This document shows positions 34,740 to 47,817 of a DNA stretch of 64,000 nucleotides, in pieces. The stretch is from Strongylocentrotus purpuratus (taxonomy: Eukaryota; Echinodermata; Echinoidea; Camarodonta; Strongylocentrotidae), in contig NW_022145611.1 of the NCBI RefSeq assembly GCF_000002235.5, forward strand, positions 18,139,633 through 18,203,632, given 5' to 3'. Under the pieces are notes generated by a model. That model was not told the DNA's origin and searched no databases. It was given only the letters and a program-made list of their open reading frames with translations. The translations under genes were made by a program, and so were the position numbers. Within the stretch, counting starts at the first letter, position 1; each line of letters begins with the position of its first letter.

Positions 34740-35800
34740 CTTAATCATGCGATACAAGATTGAGGTAAGGCTGAGTCGAGAGGGGAAATAACATTTTCTA
34801 AATCAGCAGTTAATAAATCAAAAAGGGCCAGGCCAATAACAGTCCCTTGAGCCACACCTGAGGTTACTGGAAACCAATCTGACTTAGCCCCTTCAAAAAG
34901 GACACATTGATTACGATCTGGGATAAATGAACTAATTCATTTTAATATATTTATACATACCGGTATACCAAATAGTGTAGTTTCTTAACTAACAGTGAAT
35001 GATTAACCTTGTTAAAGGCCTTTGCCCTGCCTAAAAATATTGTCTCAATGCAGAGAGGTAAAGTTCAATCTAAAACTTTTGCCAATGTGTAATATAGCAC
35101 CGAGGTGTGGATTGTGTGGTGCACAATCGTTTGGGAACAAATCCATGCTGGCTGTCAGGAATTATCTTATTTGTTGGGAAAATTACAGTAATCGTTTAAC
35201 AATGAGTCTTTCCAACATTTTGCAAGGAATAGAGGTTAATGAAATAGGCCTATAGTGATTGAACTTTGTTCCCCATTTTTGTGCAAAGGAATAACATGAG
35301 CCAGTTTCCATTCACGCGGGACAGTCCCAGATTGTATACATGTACTCATTTTAAACAATTTAGTAAGATTAGGGACAATTGCTTTATCTGCTAATTTTAA
35401 GATGGCAGGAGAGATTCTGTCTGGGCAAGGTGGTTTTGATACCTGAAGGTGTTTAATCGCTAATGAACATCTGAGGGTTGAATCTTAATGTGTGTAAGGG
35501 GATGAAATGGTGATTTGTGATTAGAACAATTATTTATAAATTTGTTAGATCGGTAAATGGCTCTACCGATGTGGAGAAGTTGTTATAAAAGAACTTATTC
35601 AAACTGTAAGCTGTTTTGGAAGGGGTATGAAGGAGTACTATTATAATTAAAGCGACACGTGCTAGAATTTTGTTGTTTAACTTTGACAAATGACCAAAAT
35701 CTTTTAGGGTTCTCAGCAGACATCATAGCTAGATTATCAATATATTTAGTGTATGAGTTTCTTGTTGTATGTTTCACTTCTCTGGAGATCTCTTGATCTC
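34740..35800 (-). mobile_element. Degraded LINE (reverse transcriptase fragment)
   Basis: Minus-strand translation gives ENPKRFWSFVK (about 35700), then PDRISPAILKLADKAI and VPREWKLAHVIPLHKNG (about 35430-35280), then pieces of PISLTSIPCKMLERLIVKR and QHGFVPKR in shifting frames, then KAFNKVNHSLL-type remnants down to about 34990. The order is that of a LINE reverse transcriptase. Stops and frameshifts are frequent, so this is an old, dead copy, different from the one at 15080. Confidence 0.75.
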
Positions 35801-35977
35801 AAATGGTTCTGTCCTGTAAAGTATCCTACAAGCATCTTACAATTTGGGGATGTTCATTGGTTCATCGAATACACCAGTCATGACGAATTCATGCATATTC
35901 AACCAATGATCCATAAAAAAAATGTATTCCTGTATGTAGGAACTGTTCAAGGCATTGATCTGTGTTTTTTAAAAATA

Positions 35978-36288
35978 CAATAGGCCATTTTCGTAATGTA
36001 ACCAAATTTAATGCATAAGTGTTTGTGAAGTGCCTCAATACAAATGATTTCATTCACCTGACAGGAATAATAGTATTTCAATAGTCAGAATGCAACTGTA
36101 TATATTAAGTGTTGCTAGGTAGGTCAAGACATAATGCTTGTCCCACCTGACAACAACTAATGTATGCAGTTTGGATTCTGTCTATTGAAATACTATTATT
36201 CTTATCAGGTGAATGAAATAATTTGTATTGAGGCACTTCACAAAGATGTATGCATTAAATTTGGTTACATTATGAACATGGCCTATTG
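35978..36288. mobile_element. CAATAGGCCATTTT foldback element, copy 1
   Basis: It starts CAATAGGCCATTTTCGTAAT and ends with the inverse, ...CATGGCCTATTG. The arms are about 110-120 bp with matching blocks (GAAGTGCCTCAATACAAAT; CACCTGACAGGAATAATAG). The centre holds GTGTTGCTAGGTAGGTCAAG. It is non-coding. A close copy lies at 42392-42687. Confidence 0.85.
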
Positions 36289-36588
36289 TTGTCAGTAAAA
36301 TACAACTTTTGGGATTAAAGAAATACAGTTTTGGAATCCAGAGGTTGGCAGGTCTGATATAGTTAGGCAGCAAATAGAATGGGCAATAACCAAAGTTCTT
36401 AAACCAGGTGTGTGTGTTCTTTTGTTTGGTTTTGAGAAATTAGGTTGTGTGTGTTGTTTGTGTTCAAGCAATTTCAAGGGATGTGAGAGTACTTGTGGAG
36501 TATGTGTAGTTTATTGCATTTCATCCTCAACTTGAATATCCACATGCAGCCAAGGGTGAATCCATGTGGAGTAGGACTTGTTAGTATA

Positions 36589-36753
36589 CAAATAATGAAT
36601 GGTTATGAGTTCAATAGTGCGAATATTTTCATGAGTTGAAAGATTAACATTCTATTCAACGAGGCGTCAGCCGAGTTGAATAGAATTAATGTTAATCTTT
36701 CAACGAATGAAAATATTCGCACCATTGAACGAATGAAAAACATTCATTATTTG
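36589..36753. mobile_element. Hairpin MITE-like element
   Basis: A near-perfect palindrome of about 165 bp. The outer ends are CAAATAATGAATG / CATTCATTATTTG and the inner arms are GCGAATATTTTCAT / ATGAAAATATTCGC and GAAAGATTAACATTCTATTC / its inverse. The loop is GAGGCGTCAGCCG. Confidence 0.85.
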
Positions 36754-37364
36754 TTTTATACAACATATCGAAGAAGATCTAATAGAACGTTAATCAACAA
36801 ATTATGCTTTACTCCTTATATTAAAGATAAATTCAAGTTGGATTCAAGCCTTCTCGATTACATTCAGATTGCCTTCGCGTCAGATACACGCAGGGATACG
36901 CGCGCGCACGGCAGAGAGGTACGCAGTCTGCATATAACCAAAAATGCACGACCGTGCAATATACCATCTATTTAATATCATGTGACCAACAATCCTCCAA
37001 TCGAATGACAGGGATCCACGTAGGTGTTGTATAATTGGTGATATAGCTTCATACACTGTAGGTGAGATTGCTAGTACAGTGATATTAATCAAGTCTAATG
37101 TTTTACTCTTAATTCACACAAAGGATCATCATTTTTTGTTAGCTTTTAATAAGCCACTCATTGTTTATTTGTAGTTAATTGCACAGTTTATTATATTTTG
37201 TAAGCATAGAATTTAGAATCCTAGCAACAAACAATGTTTTAATGCACATCTATTTTGTTATCAGTATGAAGGTAAAGAGTAAAGACAATATAGAGCTTTC
37301 TGTGATATTTCATTTCAAAACTTCAAACAACACAAAATAACTAGCCAAATTGTGTGTGGATAGA

Positions 37365-38919
37365 TCACAGATGTGGTCCAGTCAGACTTTTGGTCACCAT
37401 GGCAATCAGATGCTTGGTGTTGACATCTTCCAATAGCACCTTCTCAGGTGGGCGATCATGTTTCACTGATCGGCACATAAAAGTGATCACATGACCAAGC
37501 ACCTGTAAGTTATCCTTGGGACCCAGCCATGAAATCCAAGCAATATCCGATATCAGTCGTGTTGTTTGTTCAGAAGCATATCGAGGCTTCACAAAAGATT
37601 TTATGTTATGTTTTAAAGTCCAATCTTAAGCTCTTTGTAAAGTAATACCATTATCTTTTCCTGTAAAAGTTCCTTCCTTGTATTTTTGTTTTTATTCTCA
37701 ATCATCTATATTATAGGCATATCATATTCAAGTATTTTCCTCCTACACCTATAAATAAAGGACTATTGATTTATATATTTCTTAAGAAAATAATATTTAA
37801 AAAAAATTGTGAATCACATATTTCTGAGGACACACATGATTTATTATACCAGTAACTCTCTGCACTCTCTGTTGTTGATAACCTTATCTATGTTTCAATT
37901 AATGCATTTACATGTACACTGTAGGGGCTAGTTTGCTTGATCAGAGAGGAAAGGTGTTAACTTCATTGACTTCTTCATGATATTGCAAAGAAAACCAGCA
38001 AAGTGCAAATACTGAAAGCTTTGGATACACTCTGTTAAACATTTGTCCGGAGAGAAAAGAATCCATAGAAGAATAAATATTTAAACAACCCCCTTGGAAT
38101 CAATCGATTTTTTATCAACAGCATTATTCAATATACAACAAGGTCAGTATGGAAACCTTTCAAATAGGGTGGAGAGGATGTAGAGTAGATAAGCTTCTAA
38201 AGTACAGTGTACATGTATCAGTAAGCAGAGAAACTAAATGTATACATGTCATAATAATGCATCCATGCCTTGTTTATGGTAATGAAGAAGGAAAAATCAA
38301 TAATTGATTACATTTTCAGCTTTTGAATAGTTCAAATAGTTTTATAAAACTGATGTTATCATTCTCGGAACAAACAGTGGTTATTGATGTATTCATTTTT
38401 TTTAACAAATTCAATTTTTAATCTGCAAAGCACTGGCTATATTATTTTATACAGACTTGTAAAGTGGGCTTCTTGGTTATTGCTACTTGTTTAAAGTCAG
38501 ATTTAATTAAACCATTAAAAGATTCTCATGGTATGCATGGCATTTCAATCCATGTACATGTCCTGAGAAAAGACATTCATATCTCTGATTGAACAGGATG
38601 TAGAAACTTCTTTTTTTAATCCCATTAATCCCAGACCCTGCGCATCCTGTTACCTGTATAATTCAAGTGTAATCCCCTATTAATCCCTTTACCATTAATC
38701 CCTTTACCATTAATCCCTTTACCATTATACCTTTGGTGTGAAAAAGGTTGTATTAAGGGCTGAATTGAATATACCTGTACGTCGACACAATAGATGCTCA
38801 ACCTTGTCCTGGTTTTTGTTTCCTGTTACTAGCACTGAATGCAGCACAGAAGGAAAATAGATCCATGTAGATGGTCCCCTGCTTTCCCTTCCCATGATAC
38901 TGCTCCGAATCTTGGTCAA
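37365..38919 (-). CDS. Possible unrecognised minus-strand gene fragment (two putative exons)
   Basis: Two minus-strand stretches look coding. The first, about 38740-38915, includes HYALLTKIRSSIMGRESRG and WIYFPSVLHSVLVTG, and ends at a CAG/GTATAT donor in phase 1. The second, 37365 to about 37625, includes RLISDIAWISWLGPKDNLQV and GHVITFMCRSVKHDRPPEKV, and ends at a stop. Joining to an acceptor after CTTAAG near 37625 keeps the frame. The polypyrimidine tract there is weak, and upstream of the first stretch I meet a stop without a clear acceptor, so the 5' end is missing or decayed. I do not recognise the family. It may be a real gene, a pseudogene or part of a transposon. Confidence 0.3.
38681..38730. 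repeat. 15-bp tandem repeat
   Basis: Three copies of TAATCCCTTTACCAT in a row, with a partial fourth copy upstream. It lies at the edge of the putative minus-strand exon. Confidence 0.85.
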
Positions 38920-38930
38920 CAGAGCATAAT

Positions 38931-40420
38931 GTGAATTTCTTTCACAAAGGGAGATCTACTGTTTGTGATTTGAAATGTGATTTATGATCTTTGAAGATCT
39001 ACCACCAGACAATAAAATTGGTATGTAGCTGCATTCTGAAGTGCAAAGAATTGCCATGGTTACCTTAGTATAACTCTTTTCCTTTTTAACCATTTTTTCC
39101 CCTCCACTGAAAATGCCAGGATTGGCAGTATTACATAAACTGTACACGTTATTACATGTACTAGTACTTCAATTTTATTTAGAGTACATCTTACAATATT
39201 TTTTTTAATTTGTGCTTTTTTGGTAATTAATCTGTGGCTAGGGTTTTACTTTGATATATCAAAATACAACAGAATTCCTTTCATTAATAATGTATATGAG
39301 ATGCCCCTTGGTGTTCCAGTTTAGGTTGTGATAACATATTTACCAACTCAGTTGTTGGAACAGAAGTCATTTTAAAGGAGACGCTGTGATGAATCCAACA
39401 AAGACTCAGTACACAAAACACCTGAAATCAATCAATATATTCCTTGAATAGACGCTGGATGGTATAATAGGTGTGTTAAGATCAGGACATCCTTGCATTG
39501 ATTGGCTGTTTAGACACCATCTATTATTCATCAATGGAAGCTAGTTCAAAGAACATACTCAGTTTCAGCCTTAAGAATGCTACTCTGATCAGTCAAGCAA
39601 GCTTGATCTCAATCTCAATCAAGTGTTAAGACATTGCTTGTAAGATATTGAGTGTTGTGACAAAAATGGCTAAATATGCCCAAACATGATGCTAAACATA
39701 ATAATAAAATACATATTTTTTAATTTTGTTTAATGCTCCCTTGGAGAAATTTCAATTGTTTAAACATATTTGTAGCTTACACCCATTAAATAGATCGCTT
39801 GATCAATCTGTAATTGAAAAACTAGATTGTAATCTTGAGTAGAGTTTGATGAATGTATTGATCTGCCCTTGGCTGTTCACAAGAAACACTCTCAAAGCAA
39901 TCCTGCAATGTACAAAAGGGGCATTCCTGTGAGAAGCAATGCCTAATCATGCTTGTCAATCTTAAGCTATGGTCAATGATTTATTGATCTACAAGAAGTG
40001 AGAAACCAAGCCTCTTCTGCCCCACACAAGTTTGTGTCTGTTAGATAGCATCAAGTATCTTGTTTAAGAGATCGACCCCTGTGTGATTGTTTCATTGTAA
40101 CAAACATTGTTATCTGTAAATATGAATCTTCAACCACCATAACTGCTGTCTGATAGTTTGGAAAAGCTCTATTTTGTGATACAACTTCAGCACCAGCTAT
40201 CTACATTATGTTATGAATTTTATTGTTAATGACCAGTGCAATCATATTTCAAACTTACCCTAAACCATGCATGTAAAATGAAATTTCCTTGTGTAGAAAA
40301 GTGATAGAGATATTTGAATGGTGATGCAATGTGTATTTATATCTTCTTGGATTTGATATGAAAGTGACTTTCATTTTTTTTGTATAAGTTTCTTTCTTTC
40401 ATACCATTTTTTTCTCTCTC
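38931..40420. other. AT-rich spacer before the NIN/NINL start exon
   Basis: I see no gene or recognised repeat. The last part is probably the intron between an unplaced untranslated exon and the start exon, whose acceptor (CTCTCTAG) ends at about 40423. Confidence 0.5.
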
Positions 40421-40423
40421 TAG

Positions 40424-40529
40424 ATAAGAAATCACTACTGGAAGAGGGTACAAGGATTCACCCCTACCACCACTACCACCAACACCACCACCAACACCAC
40501 CACCATCACCTCCACTATCTATCACCACC
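40424..40529 (+). promoter_or_regulatory. NIN/NINL 5' untranslated leader with CCACCA repeats
   Basis: The leader follows an acceptor at 40423 and contains an impure CCACCA/ACCACC repeat (about 40464-40528) that runs into the start codon. The repeat ends in the Kozak context itself. Confidence 0.6.
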
Positions 40530-43500
40530 ATGGATGAGTCGGATGAGGATGTTTATGTGTCGCAACTCAAGGAGCTCTTTGCCAGTGTTGATACCAAGGG
40601 CGCTGGTCGCATTGGTGCAGCGGCCCTGACAGACCTGTGCTCCAAGCTCCAGCTGGAGGGGCAGGTGGATCTCCTGCTGGAGCACCTCCTTGGCAATGAT
40701 ACCTCAAAAACTGTGAGTGAATGGTAGAAACAATGGTAGATGAATTAAGAATGTAGTAAAAAAAGAAGACACCAGAGGGGTCAGTGACACAAAGACGGAA
40801 CTCCATTTTGGCCATTTTGAGAAAAAGTGGTTTATTTGTCACTGAGCACTTGGGCCTTAAGGAGACAAGTCTATGTTTCACTAGCCATTGACTTCAATGG
40901 GGTGTTGGGTCGAGTTAAGTATTTGTCTTTCCTGGAAAGCCCAAATACTCTTTTTGGCAAAATATGGAGTTACGTCTTTGTGTCACGTAATGAACCCGGA
41001 TATGTTGGATTCAGTATGGTCATTCATAGGAAACATACATGTATTTGTAGTGTAGACCTGTCTTTATTAGTGGGCAGCTGGTTTAATTATATAGGAACAG
41101 GAATCAGTAGGACTTCAAACTCTGCTTTGTTGTAAATTATCATGATTCATGTAAAGCTATAATGTTGTTACTGCAAACTCAGGTTATTTCACCCAAGTCC
41201 CATATAGATGTATAAATGAGATATGAATGAATCAAGTTGGAAGACTTTCTTCAGTAATATTTTTGCAAGGTGTTAATTAAATTAAATTGTGAGATAAAAC
41301 CCAAGTACACTTAGTAAAAACAGTAAAAACCAAGGTGTTTCTTCTCTATCCCCCCCCTTCTCCCAAATAAAACAAGAATTAACAGGAACCTTTAATGAAG
41401 TCATCATTTTTCATGTTCACCTTTACTTGATACAGGTTGACTTTGACACCTTCAAAGAAGCCTTTGTGATGGTGCTATCATCTACTGTTGATCTAGATGG
41501 TGTAGAAGTAGGGACTGATATTGATCAGGAGTATAGTATGGGAAGCTTCCAAGATTCAGGTAATTTTGCTGAAGACAATTCTATCAAGACCGAAATGTTT
41601 CCCTCTTTTACCTTTGCCTCTCAGTTAGGCCATTTGATGTTCTTCATTTGAATCGCTAAGTTTGAAAAAGAATCTCTCGTATATATTCAACATTGTAATA
41701 AAAAACTCTGAGGTTGAAAAAAATGTGCTATTTTGATGCTTTAAGAAGTTCCCTTTTAACAACAATTACAAAGGAAAAGGAGGGGGGGAGATCTAATACA
41801 AAACAGAGAGTCTATTTTTAAAAGTTTTGAAACTCTTCCTTTTTTGAGTTTTCAACAAGAGAAACAATGTCTCTGAACTTTTGCCTTTCCCTTGCTCTTG
41901 ACATCCTTCTATAGTGGGAAGGGGTCACCATGTTCATAGGATGTGCCAGTTTTTTAATGTATTTAAAGTTGTACAAGTCTGCCTAGTGGCAAGCAATTAC
42001 ATGTGCATTCACTTGATGAGAATGATTGTAGCTCAGTAATCAGAAGGTTGATTGCATACTTTAGGCATTGTAGGGTGTGGTAAACATTTTAGCTTGTCTA
42101 ACGTAGCAACACTTGCATGTAATGTGTGTAATCTGCATTCTGACAATGGAAACCCATTACAAATAGAATATCAAAGGGTCTTTACTAGGCATTTAACAAT
42201 TAAGGGGGCATGAATCAAATTTGAATTCCAAAAATGGCCTAGAGTGGCATATATCCTGTATTTAACCCTGTATACAAGGGATGTGGTATTGCATGATGAT
42301 TGGCTATTGTAATTCAAACGCACCTTTGCAAAATGGTTGCCTTCTTGTGATCCTGGCATCTCACACAGGTGATTATCATGAATGATGTGTGCAATAGGCC
42401 ATTTTCTTAATGTAACCAATTTTATTGCATAAGCCTTTGTTAATTGCCTCAATACAAGTTATTTCATTCACCTGATAAGAATAATAGAATTCCATAGTCA
42501 GAATGCAAACTGCATATATTAAGTGTTGCTAGGTAGGTCAAGCCATAATGTTTGTCCTACCTGGCAACAACTAATGTATGCAGTTTGGATTCTGTCTATT
42601 GAAATACTATTATTCTTATCAGGTGAATGAAATAATTTGTATTGAGGCACTTCACAAATTTGGTTACATTACGAAAATGGCCTATTAGCTCTGTCAATTA
42701 TGAAGAATATGCTAAGTCGCTATGTATACAAATTTATGTACCGGTACATGCACATTTGCCTAGTGAGGAACTGTTGCTGTGTCACCTGTTACAAGTAATT
42801 GGATTCCATAGTCAGAATGCATATTTGCATATTGCAAATGTACATTAGATATTGCCAGGTCAGGCAAACATTTTATCCATTCAACAACACCCAATTTATG
42901 CAATTTGCATTCCAACTATTGAAATCAATTACAACAGGTGAATGCAGTAATCTGTTACTGGGCATTTGACAAACAGGTATGCCCTACTAATTTGAATGTA
43001 TTAAAAATGGCCTACCTGTATTGTCAAACTCAAAAGCTAATGCATGTCAAATGTTGCATGACAAAGAAGTTACTCAAATATTTGACCAGATAAACTAAAT
43101 GCCTCATTAGTGCAGCTCATGAGGGGGAACAAATTATTCAGTTGAATACAGCATTCAAGTGGAAGTTTAAGCGAAATCTTTTTTTTTTCTTCAGCTGACC
43201 TCATCGAGGAAGTATCCCCCAAATTTGTCAAGGATGGGAAGCGGTACGGCAGAAGATCCAGGATTGACTTTGATGCGACGGCAGACTTCTCTGAAGTGGA
43301 CGATGACCTCACTAGTAACGAGCCCAAGTCCCTGGCCGAAGAGCTAGGTCCTATGAAATCGTACCATGAGAGTACTGAGCAGAGTGATAATAGGCGGACC
43401 AGGTCTTATGCAGATGAGAGAGTTGAGGTGAGTAGACTTTAGAGTCTCCTTTCTGTGAAAGTGATTTAGAGTTTTTGTAGAGGATAGACAGCTAGGGCAT

Positions 43501-43720
43501 CACTAGAAATTGGGTGTGGCAGTTTTTTAAATCTAGTAATCTTTCCTTTGTTTGAAAATTCATGCAGATTTTTTTGCAAATGAGGACCGACACATCCCAA
43601 TCCAGATGGCCTAGTGATGCCCCTTTATGCAAAGAAATGAATATATTGTTAATCAGGGGGACTTAGACCTCTTGCAGATAGCTTGCTCATAATGGACCAG
43701 TGGTTGATCTGGTAGGTTTA

Positions 43721-43751
<31 letters not shown>

Positions 43752-46176
43752 TGTCTTGACCACATAGCAAGATGTGAAGAATATTCACATGTATTTCACA
43801 CATGTGCTGATGTTGGATTTTTTTACATTATTTCAACTTGGCATGATTCTAGAATATTGCATATAGGTGAATTTCAGTCAGATAAGAAAATAATCACTTA
43901 AAACCTGTATGTAAAATATCAAATGCTTATTCTGATATTTTCACCCTTCTTTCTCATATATTTTGCAGGTTCCAGACATTGATCATGATGATCAACGACG
44001 GTCTCACTCTCACTCTCACTCACATTCAGCATCTCACAAATCTAACCAACCTGAACCATTACGAAATGAGACATTTGAAGCAGAAGGTAAGAACGCTTCT
44101 CTGAACGCTTGGTGATCAGCTTAATTAGAAACTCAGGAAATTTGGCATTTAAAACACTAGGGCCCCATTGCACAAAACTTACCATTGATGGTAACTACCA
44201 TCGAAACCTTGATTTTGATTGGCTGTTGAGCCCTGTTACCATGGTGGTCGCCATTGATGGCAAAGTTTACCATCAATGGTAAGTTTTATGCAACGGGCCT
44301 AGGTTTAGCCTGGCAATTTTTTTGTCTTTAATTTTTTTCTGGTAAGACATGATGACTATATTATGTGCTGCCCTCTAGTTGCTGAGAGAGGAAACCTGTA
44401 TTTGTCTACTACTTGCAATTAACCAAACCAAGACATCTTTGCACCTTCCATATTAAAGCCTGTCTGTACTAGTTTGGCCAGGGGGATTAGACCTCCCTGC
44501 AAGGTCGCTGACAGGTGGTTATCTCATCAAACCAGCTCTCAATTAACATAAGAAAAAGGGGGTCATGGGGACCAACAGGCACCGATTAGGCACTGTCTGC
44601 TATATGGAGGGCGCAAGTAGCTATAAGTAGTGCAGTGGGGCTTTAAATACAGTAGAATTTACATTGTAGAATACAAGATTGCATCATTCCTGACATATTT
44701 TGATGATCTCCTCTCTCTCTCTCCCACAGGTCAGATGAATGCATCAATGAGTGTGTATGAACAGGGCCCATCAGAAGCAGAGCAGGTACAGGCCATCTGG
44801 GAGGAGGTAGGGGTAGGCAAGGATGGGTTCCTCAACATCAATGAGCTAGCCGTTGTGTGTGAACACATTGGCATGGAAGACATGGATAGAACAGTAAGTA
44901 ATTAGCTTCAGTAATTGCTGTCATTCTTTTTTTAATTCAAAATTCAATACTGGCTCTCACAATGCAGTTAATATAGATAATTTTTGAAGTAAACTGCAGT
45001 AATTTCTATGTAAGTGGAAGAATCACTATTTTTGAAACACTGATTTCAATAGTATTACAAACAAATGAACATATTAACATATAGCATTTGGGGTGGGGTG
45101 AAGAGGTAGAAGGGCACTTTATTAGCTGATTTTATTTGACCTCCAGTTATTAGATAGGGAAATATAAATGGTACAGGTATTAGAGAAGTATCTGAAATAT
45201 TTTTTTTTTTAAAGGAAGGAAAATGTTGGCAAAGGTTTCATGCTTGCACTAAATAATTGTTCAGGGAGGTGAATATTGAAATATTGGAAGTAGCAAAGAT
45301 TTCATTGTACTATTCAAGCTTGATTTTGGGGGATGGAAAATCAAATTGGTATCTTTATCTTTCCTCTTCAGGAGCTGGGTAATCTGTTCATCAAGCTCGA
45401 CCGGGACGAAGACGGGAAGGTGGGGTTCGAGGAGTTCCTGGACGGACTCTTCCGGACGGCTGGTATCCGTACCCCTGCCCCCCTCACCCCTCTTGCCCCC
45501 ACCCCCAGCCTCCTTTCCTCCCAGATAGCTAAGAGACGCATGCAGGGGATGAGTAGTGCCATGGATGAGCCCATGTACAGGACAGCCACTCCTTCCATCC
45601 TCATGGCCCAACCCATCACAAAGCTCTTCAGCGTACTAGATCCAAATAATGCAGGGTGAGAAAGAAATGCCTCTAATGTTTGTTCTCGTAAATTTGTTGA
45701 ACTTGAAAATTGTTGAAACTTCTTCAGCAAATGCAATATTATTTGCCCCTCCCCCCATGACAAAAAAAAGAACGAAAGAAATTCTCATACCTTTTAATAA
45801 CTTATTTTTTTCATTTATGAGGAAGGTTTGGAAATGGTGGGGTTGACTCGCAGTTAAATAATATATTCATAATGGATACTACACTGTATTCTACATGCTT
45901 CCATGAATCCAAACTTTAAAAATTTGTGATTGCTATAAATTTGAGACATCAAACTTTTAAACTAAGGTTAATAGGAAGTCTAGTGAAGACATGACGGTTT
46001 AGTTGCTTTCTACAATGACAAATATGTTGATCTATTTCATGATATCAATGTTTGTGTTGAATGTAACTTATTTTGATATGAATTGTTGTTAATCATCTTT
46101 CAGTTTCACCACCATGGATGCTGCTAGTGAGCAGCTGATGGAACAAGGCATCTATAACCCTCAGGAAGTATTGGAG
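40530..46176 (+). CDS. NINL: NIN/NINL exons 1-7: EF-hand region
   Basis: Exons 40530-40712, 41436-41559, 43195-43427, 43969-44086, 44730-44893, 45372-45655 and 46104-46176 (residues 1-393). A degenerate EF-hand lies at about 8-40. The conserved block KFVKDGKRYGRRSR is at the start of exon 3. Exon 4 encodes a Ser-His repeat (SHSHSHSHSASH). A diverged EF-hand (WEEVGVGKDGFLNINELAVV) is in exon 5. A canonical EF-hand loop is in exon 6 (DRDEDGKVGFEE, residues 284-295, all calcium ligands present). A Pro/Thr-rich linker ends exon 6. A further EF-like unit (LDPNNAGFTTMD) crosses exons 6 and 7. Confidence 0.93.
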
Positions 46177-47769
46177 GTAGGCAATCAATAGTATAGTGAT
46201 ATCGACTGCTAGGGGAGGCCTGGCTGTTTTATAGGCTCAAGGGAATGTGCACATCCTGCCATGGGTCATGGCAGGATGCAACATCCCTGAGAGCCAACAG
46301 CCAGGTCTCGAATAACAAAGCAGTCGATATGTCTTTTATATACAGAATCGACACAAAAATCTACCAAGAATTCTTACCCTATCATTTTCTTGAGTAAAAC
46401 ATCACACGGAATGTATTATGTAGGATGGCCAAAACTTATAAGAGGATTGCTGTAAAGATTGAGAAATTATCATCTATTTTGGTATTATACTTAATTTAAA
46501 TTGGAGTAAATTCCAAATTAATGAGATTCAAAATGAACTTTGCATCCGTTTACTTTAGTGTGTAAATTTATGATCTTGTAATTTGGTCCATCCAAAATTT
46601 TAAACAGGCATCAGCATCATCCAGAAAATATACATTATTTACATTTTCCAGTGACAGATTTCTCAACAATACAACTTCCTAATATAGATAACAAATAGTA
46701 CTCTATAAGTACTCTACTTAAAAAAAAATACTTTTTAGCTTTGGAAAACATTAAATTACTCATTAATTTTTCAGCCAATATAATGTTGTATAGTGGTTTG
46801 AGACCATTTATTAGTATCAAGTGTGGTATGAATAGGTGTTGTTATCACTGTTGCTTTTATCTGTGTTTTAATTGTTTTACAGGCCTTAGATATGTACCCT
46901 GATGCTGGTGGGCGGATTAGTCTCCAGGATCTTTCCTTGGCCCTGGATAATGTCCTGATGACAACAGGAGAGAATAACGGTGTCTACCAGGCCGCTCTTA
47001 CCTCATACCAAAGTGAACTCAAACACCTCAGGTACGACATTTATATTGGAAGAAGAACATCTTTCTTTAGATATCCAGTATCCTCCTGACTTTATTTCAG
47101 TCAAAGAGAAGGAGAGAGAGAGAGAAAGAGAGAGAGAGAGGGAGGGAGGAGGAATGAGCGAGGAATGAGCGAGATTTGAGAGAGGAATGAGCAAGGATGA
47201 GAGGAATGAGCAAGAATGAGAGAGGATGAGAGAAGAAATGAGAAATGAAGGGAAAGAGAAGGCAAGAGAGGATTTATTTTGTAATTGCCTTTTGTGCTTT
47301 TCCTGTTAATTTTACTTGTGCAGTTGATGAGAAAAATAGAAAAACAAAATAAGAGAGAGAGGGGGGGGGGGGGAGGAATGTGAAATGGAGATTGACAGAT
47401 ACAGAGAGAGAAATTAAAGAGAGAGAGAAATAAAAGAGAGAGAGAGAGCGATAGAAAAGAGAGCAAGAGAAAAAAAAAATAAGAGTGAGAGAGAATGTAG
47501 TTTGCAATCACCTGTCCTATTGTCTCCATAGCCTTTGCAAGTGCAATTGATGGATGGGTATGAATAATCTAGTTGTTGCCCATACATGGATGCCACTTCC
47601 TATAGGTCAGTCTGGAATCAATAATTGTCACCTGCTCACCGTGGGTTTCATATTTGGAAGAAAGCTATCAATGGTGACAAATTATCAACCAGTCATTTAT
47701 GAACTACCTCTTCACCTTTCCTCTTATCCTCTCTTCCCTCATACGTTATTGTTTTCCTTCATCTCTCTT

Positions 47770-47817
<48 letters not shown>

